Source: Stenotrophomonas sp. ASS1 (GTDB lineage: Bacteria > Pseudomonadota > Gammaproteobacteria > Xanthomonadales > Xanthomonadaceae). From it: a stretch of DNA of 64,000 nt. Position 1 is the first letter of the stretch. Each line of letters opens with the position of its first letter. The stretch spans positions 1,384,001 through 1,448,000 of the forward strand of contig NZ_CP031167.1 in NCBI RefSeq assembly GCF_004346925.1, read 5' to 3'. The notes beneath the pieces were generated by a model. That model saw nothing but the letters and a program-made list of their open reading frames with translations, was not told the origin of the DNA and made no database searches. Below, one piece after another: positions 1-7,394 of this stretch. The translations under genes were made by a program, and so were the position numbers.

Positions 1-828
1 TACTTCGCCACCCGGCGCGCGCTGCGCGAGGGGCTGGAACACCCGGTGCCGGCGGCCGAGCGCGTGGCCGAAGCGCGTGACAGCGTGCGCGCGCTGGTGC
101 GCGAGCGGGGTTACGACGATGCCACCATCGATCGCCAGTTCGCGGTGATGCCCGACGAAGGCTTCATCCGCCTGCGCCCGGAGCAGCTGGCCTGGCAGGC
201 TGCCGCGCTGGTGCCGGTGAAGCAGGGCCAGGCGCTGGTAAAGGTACGCCGGATCAGTGTCGACGATCCCGCGCTGGAAGTCTTCGTGCATTCGCCGGAC
301 CGCGACGGCCTGTTCGCCGCGATCGTGATGACGCTGGACCGCAAGGGCTACGGCATCCACCGCGCACGCGTGCTGGACGGTCCGGCCGATACCATCTTCG
401 ATACCTTCGAAGTGAACCCGGCCGATACCTTCGCCGATGGCAGCAGTGCCAACCTGGAAGCGGCGCTGCGCGAGGCACTCGGCGGTGACCTGTCGCGCCT
501 GCGGCCGTCACGCCGGGTGGTGCCACGGCAGCTGCGGCACTTCCGCTTCGCCCCGCGCATCGAATTCCGCGATGAGCCGGGCGCAACCCGTTTCGCCCTG
601 GTCGCCCCCGACCGCCCCGGCCTGCTGGCCGATGTGGCGTTCGTGCTGCGCAATCAGGGCCTGCGCGTGCATGATGCGCGCATTGCCACGTTCGGCGAAC
701 GCGCCGAAGACACCTTCGTGATCAGTGACGAACACGATCTCCCCCTGACTGAACCTGCCCGGCAGCAGCTGCATGACGCGATGCTGGCCTGCCTGGACCC
801 TGATCGAAACGCCGGAGACCCCGCCTGA
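1..828 (+). CDS. glnD: GlnD, PII uridylyltransferase/uridylyl-removing enzyme (3' part)
   Basis: The reading frame is open from the first base, so only the C-terminal 275 residues are present. Two ACT domains are visible: one around the [19 protein letters not shown] stretch and a second around [19 protein letters not shown]. Paired C-terminal ACT domains after an HD domain are the GlnD arrangement; they sense glutamine and decide whether PII is uridylylated or deuridylylated. The catalytic nucleotidyltransferase and HD domains lie outside the window. The stop overlaps the dapD start by one base (TGATG), which suggests translational coupling of a nitrogen sensor to lysine/diaminopimelate synthesis. 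The other candidate, a generic ACT-domain regulator, is less likely given the preceding open frame. Confidence 0.93.
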   Translation, partial: YFATRRALREGLEHPVPAAERVAEARDSVRALVRERGYDDATIDRQFAVMPDEGFIRLRPEQLAWQAAALVPVKQGQALVKVRRISVDDPALEVFVHSPDRDGLFAAIVMTLDRKGYGIHRARVLDGPADTIFDTFEVNPADTFADGSSANLEAALREALGGDLSRLRPSRRVVPRQLRHFRFAPRIEFRDEPGATRFALVAPDRPGLLADVAFVLRNQGLRVHDARIATFGERAEDTFVISDEHDLPLTEPARQQLHDAMLACLDPDRNAGDPA

Positions 829-1907
829 TGGCCACCAAGCCCGCCAAGAAGACCGCCGCGACCCCCAAGAGCGCAGCGGCCCGGAAACCTGCTGCTGCCG
901 CACCGGCCGCGAAGAAGACCCCAGCGCCGAAGAAGGCCGCTGCGGTGAAGGCCCCGGCGAAGAAAGCGGCTGCGGTGAAGCGTGCTGTGAAGAAGCCGGC
1001 GCCGGCCAAGAGTGCCGAAGCGGTCCGCGCCGAAACCATCGCCCGCAAGTCGCTGCGCAAGCCGTCGGCCCCGGGCGTGGAAGAGCTGAAGTTCGGCATC
1101 GAGAGTGCCTTCGAGCGCCGCGCTACCTTGACCCTGCACGAGCTGGAAGGCTCGACCAAGCCGCTGGTCAACCGCGTGATTGACGGCCTGGAGAGCGGTG
1201 AGTTCCGTGTTGCCGAGCCGGACGGCCAGGGTGGCTGGAAGGTCAACGAGTGGCTGAAGAAGGCCGTGCTGTTGTACTTCCGTGTCAATGACATGGCCGT
1301 GGTCGACGCCCGTCCGGCGCCGTTCTGGGACAAGGTCGAATCGCGCTTCGCCGGCTATGACGAGGCGAAGTTCCGCCGTGGTGGCGTGCGCGTGGTGCCG
1401 GGCGCGATCGCCCGCCGCGGCACCTACTTCGGCAAGGACGTGGTGCTGATGCCGAGCTTCACCAACATCGGCGCCTACGTCGGCGAAGGCACCATGGTCG
1501 ACACCTGGGCCACCGTCGGTTCCTGCGCGCAGATCGGCCAGCACTGCCACCTGTCCGGCGGCGCCGGCATCGGCGGCGTGCTGGAGCCGCTGCAGGCCAG
1601 CCCGACCATCATCGAGGACCACTGCTTCATCGGTGCGCGTTCGGAAGTGGTGGAAGGCGTGGTGGTCGGCCACCACAGCGTGATCGGCATGGGCGTGTTC
1701 CTCAGCCAGAGCACCCGCATCTACAACCGTGCCACCGGCGAAATCACCTACGGTTACATCCCGCCGTACAGCGTGGTGGTGTCCGGCTCGCTGCCGAGCA
1801 AGGACGGTACCCATTCGCTGTACTGCGCGGTGATCGTCAAGCAGGTTGATGCCAAGACCCGCAGCAAGACCAGCGTCAACGACCTGCTGCGCGGCCTGGC
1901 CGACTGA
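828..1907 (+). CDS. dapD: DapD, tetrahydrodipicolinate N-succinyltransferase with Lys/Ala/Pro-rich N-terminal extension
   Basis: DapD transfers succinyl from succinyl-CoA to tetrahydrodipicolinate in the cytoplasmic succinylase route to diaminopimelate and lysine. The product is 359 residues, against about 275 for the usual enzyme. The core begins near residue 70 ([15 protein letters not shown]). The left-handed beta-helix with hexapeptide-type repeats covers roughly residues 190-310 (for example [20 protein letters not shown]). Residues 1-65 are almost only Lys, Ala and Pro with repeated AKK, APAKK and KKP units, like a histone-H1 or AlgP tail. The ATG overlaps the glnD stop and there is no alternative in-frame ATG before the core, so the tail looks genuinely translated. 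dapE lies three genes downstream on the same strand. Confidence 0.95.
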   Translation: MATKPAKKTAATPKSAAARKPAAAAPAAKKTPAPKKAAAVKAPAKKAAAVKRAVKKPAPAKSAEAVRAETIARKSLRKPSAPGVEELKFGIESAFERRATLTLHELEGSTKPLVNRVIDGLESGEFRVAEPDGQGGWKVNEWLKKAVLLYFRVNDMAVVDARPAPFWDKVESRFAGYDEAKFRRGGVRVVPGAIARRGTYFGKDVVLMPSFTNIGAYVGEGTMVDTWATVGSCAQIGQHCHLSGGAGIGGVLEPLQASPTIIEDHCFIGARSEVVEGVVVGHHSVIGMGVFLSQSTRIYNRATGEITYGYIPPYSVVVSGSLPSKDGTHSLYCAVIVKQVDAKTRSKTSVNDLLRGLAD

Positions 1908-1909
1908 AG

Positions 1910-2776
1910 GTGACTGCGCCGGAGGATCTGGCGCAGTCCGCGATCTACCGGCATCCGTCCGACACCCTGGTCGGGCGGATGCTGCCGCGCCTGCTGCACG
2001 CCCCGCGCTGGAACCGGCTGCGCCGTGCACTGTCGCGGCGCTGGCCGATGCCGGCGCTGGTCAGTGACGTGCGCGATGTGGTCTACGTGAGCTGGTGGGT
2101 CGACGTGCGTCACGCACCAATGCCACCGCCGGGCCATCACTACGTGGTCCATGCCGGACGCACGCCTTACACCATCCTCAGCTACCGTCACGGCCACTTC
2201 GGGCCCGCGCTGGCTGGGCCGCTGCGTTCCCTGATGCCGTCGCCACGGCAGAGCAACTGGCGCTGGTACCTGCGTCGTGACGACGATCCGGACGGGACGC
2301 CGGTGGTGCTGTTCGATCGCAACGTGATGGACCAGCTGGCCTTCGTCGCTGGCGCGCGCGTTTTCAGCGATGCCATGCAACCGCATCTGTCCATACGCTT
2401 CGAGCATGTGGTGCGCACCGATGGCGATGGGCACACCCTGATCGAAGGCGGGCAGGGCAGTGCCCCGGCGTTGCACCTGCAGTGGCAGGCCGCCGCGGGC
2501 TGGGACGATGCCGGGTGGGCGGCGGCCTTCGGCAACCATCAGGCCCTGCTGCGTTTCCTCACCTGCCAGGACGAGGCCATCGCCCGTACCTGCGACGGCC
2601 GCTGGGCCAGCACCCGCATCGCGCTGCCGGTGGACATCGCACAGTTGCAACCGCTGCAGCTGGAGGGCGAACCGCAGTGCCCGCGTCTGCAGGCAATGGG
2701 CGTGGCGCTGCACGAGGGGCTGGCCTTCCGGCTGCCAAACGTGCCGTTCCGGGTCGTGTCCGAGCGCCTGTTGTGA
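1910..2776 (+). CDS. Unknown protein, 288 aa, in the dap cluster
   Basis: The start is a GTG two bases after the dapD stop, with GAAGG directly before it; the next in-frame ATG is at 1979. I cannot name the family. There is no signal peptide or membrane segment. The middle of the protein (VVYVSWWVDVRHAPMPPPGHHY, then LSYRHGHFGPALAGPLR) recalls DUF2071/YqjF-like proteins of the acetoacetate-decarboxylase fold, but this is a weak resemblance. Close spacing to dapD and to the ArsC-like gene implies co-transcription, not necessarily a role in lysine synthesis. Codon use is like that of its neighbours, and I read it as a real, functionally unassigned gene. Confidence 0.72.
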   Translation: MTAPEDLAQSAIYRHPSDTLVGRMLPRLLHAPRWNRLRRALSRRWPMPALVSDVRDVVYVSWWVDVRHAPMPPPGHHYVVHAGRTPYTILSYRHGHFGPALAGPLRSLMPSPRQSNWRWYLRRDDDPDGTPVVLFDRNVMDQLAFVAGARVFSDAMQPHLSIRFEHVVRTDGDGHTLIEGGQGSAPALHLQWQAAAGWDDAGWAAAFGNHQALLRFLTCQDEAIARTCDGRWASTRIALPVDIAQLQPLQLEGEPQCPRLQAMGVALHEGLAFRLPNVPFRVVSERLL

Positions 2777-2813
2777 GATTCTGGCCCTCTGTTTTCCAGC
2801 ATCACAGATGGCC

Positions 2814-3179
2814 ATGAGCACCACTGTCTACGGTTTGAAGAACTGCGATACCTGCAAGAAGGCGACCAAGTGGCTGGACCGCTTCGGCGTGCCTTACACC
2901 TTCGTCGATTACCGCGAGAACAAGCCGAGCCCAGAAACACTGCTGGCGTGGGCTGGGCACCTGGGGGGCCTGGCCGCGATGGTGAACAAGTCGTCCACCA
3001 CCTGGCGGCAGTTGCCGGACAACCGCAAGGCCGCCGACTCCGAGGCCGAATGGAAGCTGCTGCTGCGCGAATACCCGCAGCTGATCAAGCGTCCGCTGGT
3101 GGTCACGGCCGATGGCACGGTCAGCCAGGGCTTCAGCGACAACGGTTTCAAGGCCCGCTTCGGCGTGGGTGACGCATGA
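2814..3179 (+). CDS. ArsC/Spx-family (YffB-like) thioredoxin-fold protein
   Basis: This 121-residue protein begins [17 protein letters not shown], with the CX2C pair near residues 11 and 14 typical of the ArsC/YffB/Spx superfamily. The rest (VDYRENKPS, then [11 protein letters not shown] and LIKRPLVV) also follows that family; LIKRPLV is the segment around the conserved Arg. YffB-type members sit beside dapE in many gammaproteobacteria, which matches here. The chemistry is probably glutathione- or thiol-linked, and no arsenate role is implied. An ATG at 2808 would add two residues; 2814 is preferred by homologue-like N-terminus, since neither has a clear ribosome site. The stop overlaps the dapE start (ATGA). 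Confidence 0.86.
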   Translation: MSTTVYGLKNCDTCKKATKWLDRFGVPYTFVDYRENKPSPETLLAWAGHLGGLAAMVNKSSTTWRQLPDNRKAADSEAEWKLLLREYPQLIKRPLVVTADGTVSQGFSDNGFKARFGVGDA

Positions 3180-4312
3180 GTGCGGTCCTCGACCTGACCT
3201 GCGAACTGATCGCACGACCCTCGGTGACGCCGGATGATGCTGGCTGCCAGACACTGCTGGCGGCACGCCTGAAGCAGGCCGGGTTCCAGTGCGATCACCT
3301 GCGCCTGGGCGAGGTCGACAACCTGTGGGCGACCCATGGCCAGGGCGCACCGGTGCTGGTGCTGCTGGGCCATACCGACGTGGTGCCGACGGGCCCGCGC
3401 GAGGCCTGGGCCAGCGACCCGTTCACGCCGCAGATCCGTGACGGCGTGCTGTACGGCCGTGGCGCCGCCGACATGAAGGGCAGCGTGGCGGCGTTCGTGG
3501 TCGCCGCCGAGCAGTTCGTCGCCGCACATCCCGATCACCCTGGCACGCTGGCGGTACTGCTGACCAGCGACGAGGAAGGCGATGCCATCGATGGTGTGCG
3601 TCACGTTGCACGGCTGTTCGCCGAGCGCGGCCAACGCATCGACTGGTGCATTACCGGTGAACCGTCGTCGACCGTGATCCTGGGTGACCTGCTGCGCGTG
3701 GGGCGTCGTGGCAGCCTGTCGGCCAAGCTGCGCGTGCAGGGCGTACAGGGCCACGTGGCGTATCCGGATAAGGCGCGCAACCCGATCCATCAGGCGGCAC
3801 CGGCACTGTCCGACCTGAGCGCAAGGCGCTGGGATGACGGCTACGAGAGTTTCCCGCCGACCAGCCTGCAGGTCTCCAACATCCATGCCGGCACCGGTGC
3901 CAACAACGTGATTCCCGGCGAGCTGGAGGTGGATTTCAACATCCGCTACAACCCGCACTGGGATGCACCGAAGCTGGAGGCGGAGATCACCGCATTGCTG
4001 GGCCGCCATGGCCTGCAGTACACGCTGAAGTGGCACCGCAGCGGCGAGCCGTTCTACACCCCGGAAGGCACGCTGCGCGCCACCGCGCGTGCGGTGCTGG
4101 CCGAGCACATCGGCCGTGCGCCGGAAGAAAGCACCGGCGGCGGCACGTCAGATGCACGCTTCATCGCACCACTGGGTGCACAGTGCATCGAAGTGGGGCC
4201 GGTCAACGCCAGCATCCACCAGGTGGACGAGAACGTGCGCGTGGACGATCTGGAAGCGTTGCCGGGGCTGTACCAGCGCCTAGTGGAACGGCTGCTGGTG
4301 GGAACCCCATGA
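3176..4312 (+). CDS. dapE: DapE, succinyl-diaminopimelate desuccinylase
   Basis: This 378-residue M20-family metallohydrolase removes succinate from N-succinyl-L,L-diaminopimelate to give L,L-DAP for lysine and peptidoglycan. The metal-site motifs are all present: [11 protein letters not shown] (first His and Asp), [10 protein letters not shown] (bridging Asp), TSDEEGD (catalytic Glu-Glu), ITGEPSS and, near the C-terminus, SIHQVDE for the final metal-binding His. The length is standard. The start codon overlaps the preceding stop (ATGA). With dapD upstream it supplies two successive steps of the succinylase pathway. A convergent lipoprotein gene follows after 66 bp. Confidence 0.96.
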   Translation: MSAVLDLTCELIARPSVTPDDAGCQTLLAARLKQAGFQCDHLRLGEVDNLWATHGQGAPVLVLLGHTDVVPTGPREAWASDPFTPQIRDGVLYGRGAADMKGSVAAFVVAAEQFVAAHPDHPGTLAVLLTSDEEGDAIDGVRHVARLFAERGQRIDWCITGEPSSTVILGDLLRVGRRGSLSAKLRVQGVQGHVAYPDKARNPIHQAAPALSDLSARRWDDGYESFPPTSLQVSNIHAGTGANNVIPGELEVDFNIRYNPHWDAPKLEAEITALLGRHGLQYTLKWHRSGEPFYTPEGTLRATARAVLAEHIGRAPEESTGGGTSDARFIAPLGAQCIEVGPVNASIHQVDENVRVDDLEALPGLYQRLVERLLVGTP

Positions 4313-4335
4313 CGGAATGAATCCCGCGAGGGTGG

Positions 4336-4356
4336 GTGCCGACCGTTGGTCGGCAC
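4336..4356. repeat. SMAG-type palindrome between convergent genes
   Basis: A 9-bp inverted repeat, GTGCCGACC then GTT then GGTCGGCAC, lies between the dapE end and the convergent lipoprotein end. The same motif recurs at 40336-40358 and 56870-56890, so it belongs to a dispersed family of short palindromes. It has no T-run and is not a classical terminator. Confidence 0.75.
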
Positions 4357-4378
4357 GCCTCCCGCCGGGGCCGCTTCT

Positions 4379-5275
4379 CTACTCGGAAAAAATGAAGAAC
4401 GGCGGCTCGACCGCTTTCTTCCAGTAACTTGGCGCGGCCATGTAGAAGTGTTGCGCCTCGGCTCTGGCGAACCAGCGCGCCGCCGCGTCGGTGTCTTTCT
4501 CCACACCCGGCGCACTGCGGCCCAGCAGCAGACCGGCGAAGTACTGGCCGAACACATTGCCCTTCTCACCGGCGCGCTGGTACAGCTGCAGCGCACGCAC
4601 CGGATCGCGCGGCAGTCCCATGCCCTTCTCCAGCAGCGCGCCCAGGTCGACCTGCGCTTCGGTGTCGCCGTGCTCGGCACGACGCTGGATCTGCGCCACC
4701 AGCGGATGCACGGTGTCACCCTGTGCGGCCACCGCATCCGGCAGTCGCGACGATGAACTCGGGTAGCGCTTGTAGATCATTTCGCGCAGGTCCCAGCGCA
4801 GCGCCTGCTGCGCGTCGCCTCGCTGGCGGTAGGCCTTGGCGAGCCCGTAGAACGCATAGGGATTGCCGTGATTGGCAGCCGCCAGATACGCGCGTTCACC
4901 ACGTCGCCAGGACGCGCGCAGGACAGGTGCAGGGTTGATGTGGGGGCTGCCGGCATGCTGCAGCCTGCCGGAGATCCAGATCCGGCCCAGTGCTTCTTCC
5001 GCTTTGGTGTTGTGGAAGGTCCAGGGCGTGATCGCGGCAGCACGCTCGTAGTAGGCGACGGCGCGCGGATCGTTGAAACGTTCGAAGGTCCGCGCGGTGT
5101 CCCAGGCTCCGTCGAAGCTGCCGTCGGTGCCGCGTTGCTCCAGTGCCTGCTGCTGCGCCAGCGGCAGCGTGGAGGGCGGAGGCAGGGTCTGGCAGGCGGC
5201 CAGGCCCAGGCAGAGCAGGGCGGCCAGCGCCGCGTTGCGTCCAGTGCGGTGTTGCATTTCCATTACACGTTTCAC
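4379..5275 (-). CDS. Sel1/TPR-repeat lipoprotein
   Basis: The predicted lipoprotein is 298 residues with a signal ending in LGLAAC, a good lipobox, so it should be acylated and periplasmic. Helical repeat motifs follow: FYGLAKAYRQRGDAQQAL, then AEHGDTEAQVDLGALLEKG, then YQRAGEKGNVFGQYFAGLLLG, which match Sel1-like repeats (A-x-x-L-G-x-x-Y). Such proteins are usually scaffolds for envelope assemblies; no specific partner can be named. Several ATGs are possible near the start (MKRVMEMQ). The outermost is given, and the lipobox is included with any of them. The gene is single, convergent with dapE and divergent from the asnB leader. Confidence 0.82.
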   Translation of the reverse strand: MKRVMEMQHRTGRNAALAALLCLGLAACQTLPPPSTLPLAQQQALEQRGTDGSFDGAWDTARTFERFNDPRAVAYYERAAAITPWTFHNTKAEEALGRIWISGRLQHAGSPHINPAPVLRASWRRGERAYLAAANHGNPYAFYGLAKAYRQRGDAQQALRWDLREMIYKRYPSSSSRLPDAVAAQGDTVHPLVAQIQRRAEHGDTEAQVDLGALLEKGMGLPRDPVRALQLYQRAGEKGNVFGQYFAGLLLGRSAPGVEKDTDAAARWFARAEAQHFYMAAPSYWKKAVEPPFFIFSE

Positions 5276-5319
5276 GGCGGGCCATTATGCGCGCCGGGGA
5301 GTGGTTGCCAACGCAACGG

Positions 5320-5348
5320 TTGCGCCGTGCCGGAAACCGGGGTAGGGT
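5320..5348 (+). promoter_or_regulatory. Candidate sigma-70 promoter for the asnB leader, with adjoining inverted repeat
   Basis: TTGCGC (5320-5325) and TAGGGT (5343-5348) are separated by 17 bp. Initiation would fall near 5355, almost on the leader ATG at 5356, so the leader mRNA could be nearly leaderless. A 6-bp inverted repeat (CGCAAC-G-GTTGCG, 5312-5324) overlaps the -35 hexamer and could be an operator. All of this is by eye. Confidence 0.4.
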
Positions 5349-5355
5349 CGATGCC

Positions 5356-5457
5356 ATGTCGATCCGCCTGGCCACCGCCGTCAATAACAACAACCGCAAT
5401 AATCTGCGCGCGAATAATCGTGCGCGGCCGATGCGGGACTGCGCCCTGGGTAGATAG
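5356..5457 (+). CDS. Asn-rich leader peptide upstream of asnB (33 aa)
   Basis: A short reading frame ending in TAG lies 140 bp before asnB on the same strand. It encodes 33 residues with Asn at positions 10-13, 15-16 and 20-21, so eight of twelve consecutive codons are AAT or AAC. Such a run is exceptional in this GC-rich, Asn-poor genome. It is followed 30 nt later by an intrinsic terminator and then by asparagine synthetase. This is the architecture of amino-acid attenuator leader peptides (as known for trp, his, leu and thr), here matched to asparagine. The initiator is inferred: AGGG at 5344-5347 could serve as a ribosome site, or the mRNA may be nearly leaderless. Function is inferred from position and codon content. 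Confidence 0.78.
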   Translation: MSIRLATAVNNNNRNNLRANNRARPMRDCALGR

Positions 5458-5510
5458 ACAGCAACACACGCCCGGACACCAGAAAACCCGCATCAGCCGA
5501 TGCGGGTTTT
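5430..5510 (+). promoter_or_regulatory. Candidate asparagine attenuator: mutually exclusive antiterminator and terminator
   Basis: The 8-nt terminator 5' arm CCCGCATC (5487-5494) can pair with GATGCGGG at 5499-5506, forming the terminator, or with an identical GATGCGGG at 5430-5437 inside the leader reading frame, forming an antiterminator. The two 3'-type arms are part of an 11-nt duplication (GCCGATGCGGG at 5427-5437 and 5496-5506). The upstream copy starts 12 nt after the last Asn codon (5416-5418). A ribosome stalled on the Asn run could therefore leave it free, whereas rapid translation would favour the terminator. Quantitative folding was not done. Confidence 0.7.
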
Positions 5511-5513
5511 TTT
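5483..5513 (+). terminator. Intrinsic terminator before asnB
   Basis: A 12-bp stem (AAAACCCGCATC paired with GATGCGGGTTTT) with an AGCC loop is followed by a run of seven T (5507-5513, four of them in the stem). It sits 83 bp before the asnB start, within the 5' untranslated region, so it can only be regulatory. Confidence 0.9.
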
Positions 5514-5596
5514 GTGCCCGGGCGCAGCCCCACCCGGGCCTGGATGGCCGGTCGAACACCCTCCCACCCGTGAAATCCCCCAACAGGAGCTCTCCC

Positions 5597-7288
5597 ATGT
5601 GTTCGATCTTCGGAATCTTCGGCCTGCAGGCCGGTGACGATCTTCCCGCCCTGCGCCGCCATGCGCTGGAACTGTCGCAGCGCCAGCGCCACCGTGGCCC
5701 CGACTGGAGCGGCGTGTACCTCGACGAAGGTGCGCTGCTGGTCCATGAGCGGCTGGCCATCGTCGACCCGGCCGGTGGTTCGCAGCCGCTGCTGTCGGCC
5801 GATGGCCAGCTGGCGCTGGCGGTGAACGGCGAGATCTACAACCACCAGGCTTTGAAGGCGGCGCTGACCACCGCCTACGACTTCCAGACCCGCTCGGACT
5901 GCGAGGTGATCAACGCGCTGTATCGCCAGGGCAGTTCGCCGGCGCAGTGGCTGGAACAGCTCAACGGCATCTTCGCCTTCGCGCTGTGGGACCGCGACAG
6001 CGGGCGCGTGCTGGTGGCGCGTGACCCGGTGGGCGTGGTGCCGCTGTACTGGGGCCACGATGCCCAGGGGCGCCTGCGCGTGGCCTCGGAAATGAAGGCG
6101 CTGGTCGACACCTGTGCCGACGTCGCACAGTTCCCGCCGGGTCACTACTTCGACAGTGCCAGCGGTGAGCTGGTGCGCTACTACCAGCAACCGTGGCGCG
6201 ACTATGCCGACGTGCAGGGCCGCCAGGCCGACCTGGCCGAACTGCGCCAGGCCTTCGAGCATGCGGTGGAGCGCCAGCTGATGAGCGACGTGCCGTATGG
6301 GGTGCTGCTGTCCGGTGGCCTGGACTCGTCGCTGGTGGCGGCGGTGGCCGCGCGCTATGCGCGTCGCCGCATCGAGGATGGCGGGCAGACCGAAGCCTGG
6401 TGGCCGCGCCTGCATTCGTTCGCGATCGGCTTGAAGGGCTCGCCCGATCTGGCGGCCGCGGCGATCGCTGCCGAGGCACTTGGTACCGTGCATCACGGCT
6501 TCGAATACACCTTCGAGGAAGGCCTCGACGCGCTGCCGGAAGTGATCCGCCACATCGAAACCTACGACGTCACCACCATCCGCGCCTCGACGCCGATGTT
6601 CCTGCTGGCACGGCGGATCAAGGCGATGGGCGTGAAAATGGTGCTCTCCGGCGAGGGCAGCGACGAGATCTTCGGTGGCTACCTGTACTTCCACAAGGCA
6701 CCGGATGCGCGTGAATTCCACGATGAGCTGGTGCGCAAGCTCGACGCCCTGCACAACTACGATTGCCTGCGCGCCAACAAGTCGATGATGGCCTGGGGCG
6801 TGGAGCCGCGCGTGCCGTTCCTCGACCGTGAGTTCCTCGATGTGGCGATGCGCTTCGATGCCGCACACAAGATGGTCGGTGCCGGCTTTGGTGGCCGCCG
6901 CATCGAAAAGGCGGTGCTGCGCGAGGCGTTCGACGGCTACCTGCCGGACAGCATCCTGTGGCGGCAGAAGGAACAGTTCAGCGATGGCGTCGGCTACGGC
7001 TGGATCGACGGGCTGAAGGCGCACGCCGAAGCCCAGGTGAGCGACCGCGTACTGGCGGCGGCTGACAAGCGCTTCCCGCACAACCCGCCACAGACCAAGG
7101 AGGCGTACTACTACCGCCACCTGTTCGAGCAGTTCTTCCCCAGCCGTGCGGCGGCCGAGACCGTGCCGGGCGGCAAGTCGATCGCTTGTTCGTCGCCGGC
7201 CGCCATTGCCTGGGACGCTAGCTTCGCCGCGGCGGCAGATCCGTCGGGCCGCGCGATCGCCGGCGTGCACGAACAGGCACTGGCCTAA
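5597..7288 (+). CDS. asnB: AsnB, glutamine-hydrolysing asparagine synthetase
   Basis: AsnB converts aspartate, glutamine and ATP to asparagine, glutamate, AMP and PPi in the cytoplasm. The start ATG is chosen because Cys2 (MCSIFGIFG) must become the N-terminal nucleophile of the class II glutaminase domain; AGGAG lies eight bases upstream. The glutaminase half (about residues 1-190) has QRHRGPDWSG and AVNGEIYNH. The synthetase half has the pyrophosphate loop LLSGGLDSSLVAA and the SGEGSDEIFGGY segment. The length of 563 residues is normal for proteobacterial AsnB. It is preceded by the Asn-rich leader and terminator and followed by a large hairpin, so it appears monocistronic. Confidence 0.96.
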   Translation: MCSIFGIFGLQAGDDLPALRRHALELSQRQRHRGPDWSGVYLDEGALLVHERLAIVDPAGGSQPLLSADGQLALAVNGEIYNHQALKAALTTAYDFQTRSDCEVINALYRQGSSPAQWLEQLNGIFAFALWDRDSGRVLVARDPVGVVPLYWGHDAQGRLRVASEMKALVDTCADVAQFPPGHYFDSASGELVRYYQQPWRDYADVQGRQADLAELRQAFEHAVERQLMSDVPYGVLLSGGLDSSLVAAVAARYARRRIEDGGQTEAWWPRLHSFAIGLKGSPDLAAAAIAAEALGTVHHGFEYTFEEGLDALPEVIRHIETYDVTTIRASTPMFLLARRIKAMGVKMVLSGEGSDEIFGGYLYFHKAPDAREFHDELVRKLDALHNYDCLRANKSMMAWGVEPRVPFLDREFLDVAMRFDAAHKMVGAGFGGRRIEKAVLREAFDGYLPDSILWRQKEQFSDGVGYGWIDGLKAHAEAQVSDRVLAAADKRFPHNPPQTKEAYYYRHLFEQFFPSRAAAETVPGGKSIACSSPAAIAWDASFAAAADPSGRAIAGVHEQALA

Positions 7289-7294
7289 GCCCTC

Positions 7295-7361
7295 AAAAAG
7301 GGGACGGAGGGGATTAAGTCGTTTGTGCCACTAACGACTTAATCCCCTCCGTCCCCTTTTT
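7295..7361. repeat. Perfect 29-bp inverted repeat (repeat element acting as terminator)
   Basis: The left arm (7295-7323) and right arm (7333-7361) are perfect reverse complements over 29 bp with a 9-nt loop. The arms begin AAAAAGGGGACGG and end CCGTCCCCTTTTT, so each strand gives a GC-rich stem with a T-tail. It lies 6 bp after the asnB stop and 33 bp before the next start, and probably terminates asnB. A stem this long and perfect looks more like a dispersed palindromic element than a minimal terminator. Confidence 0.88.
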
Positions 7362-7394
7362 GTATGATCGCCCCCTGCGCATTGGGGAATGTTC

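Noticed and set aside
7295-7361. Insertion-sequence end or miniature transposon
   Set aside because: No target-site duplication is visible at the arm ends and the arms are almost contiguous; a hairpin repeat or terminator is simpler.
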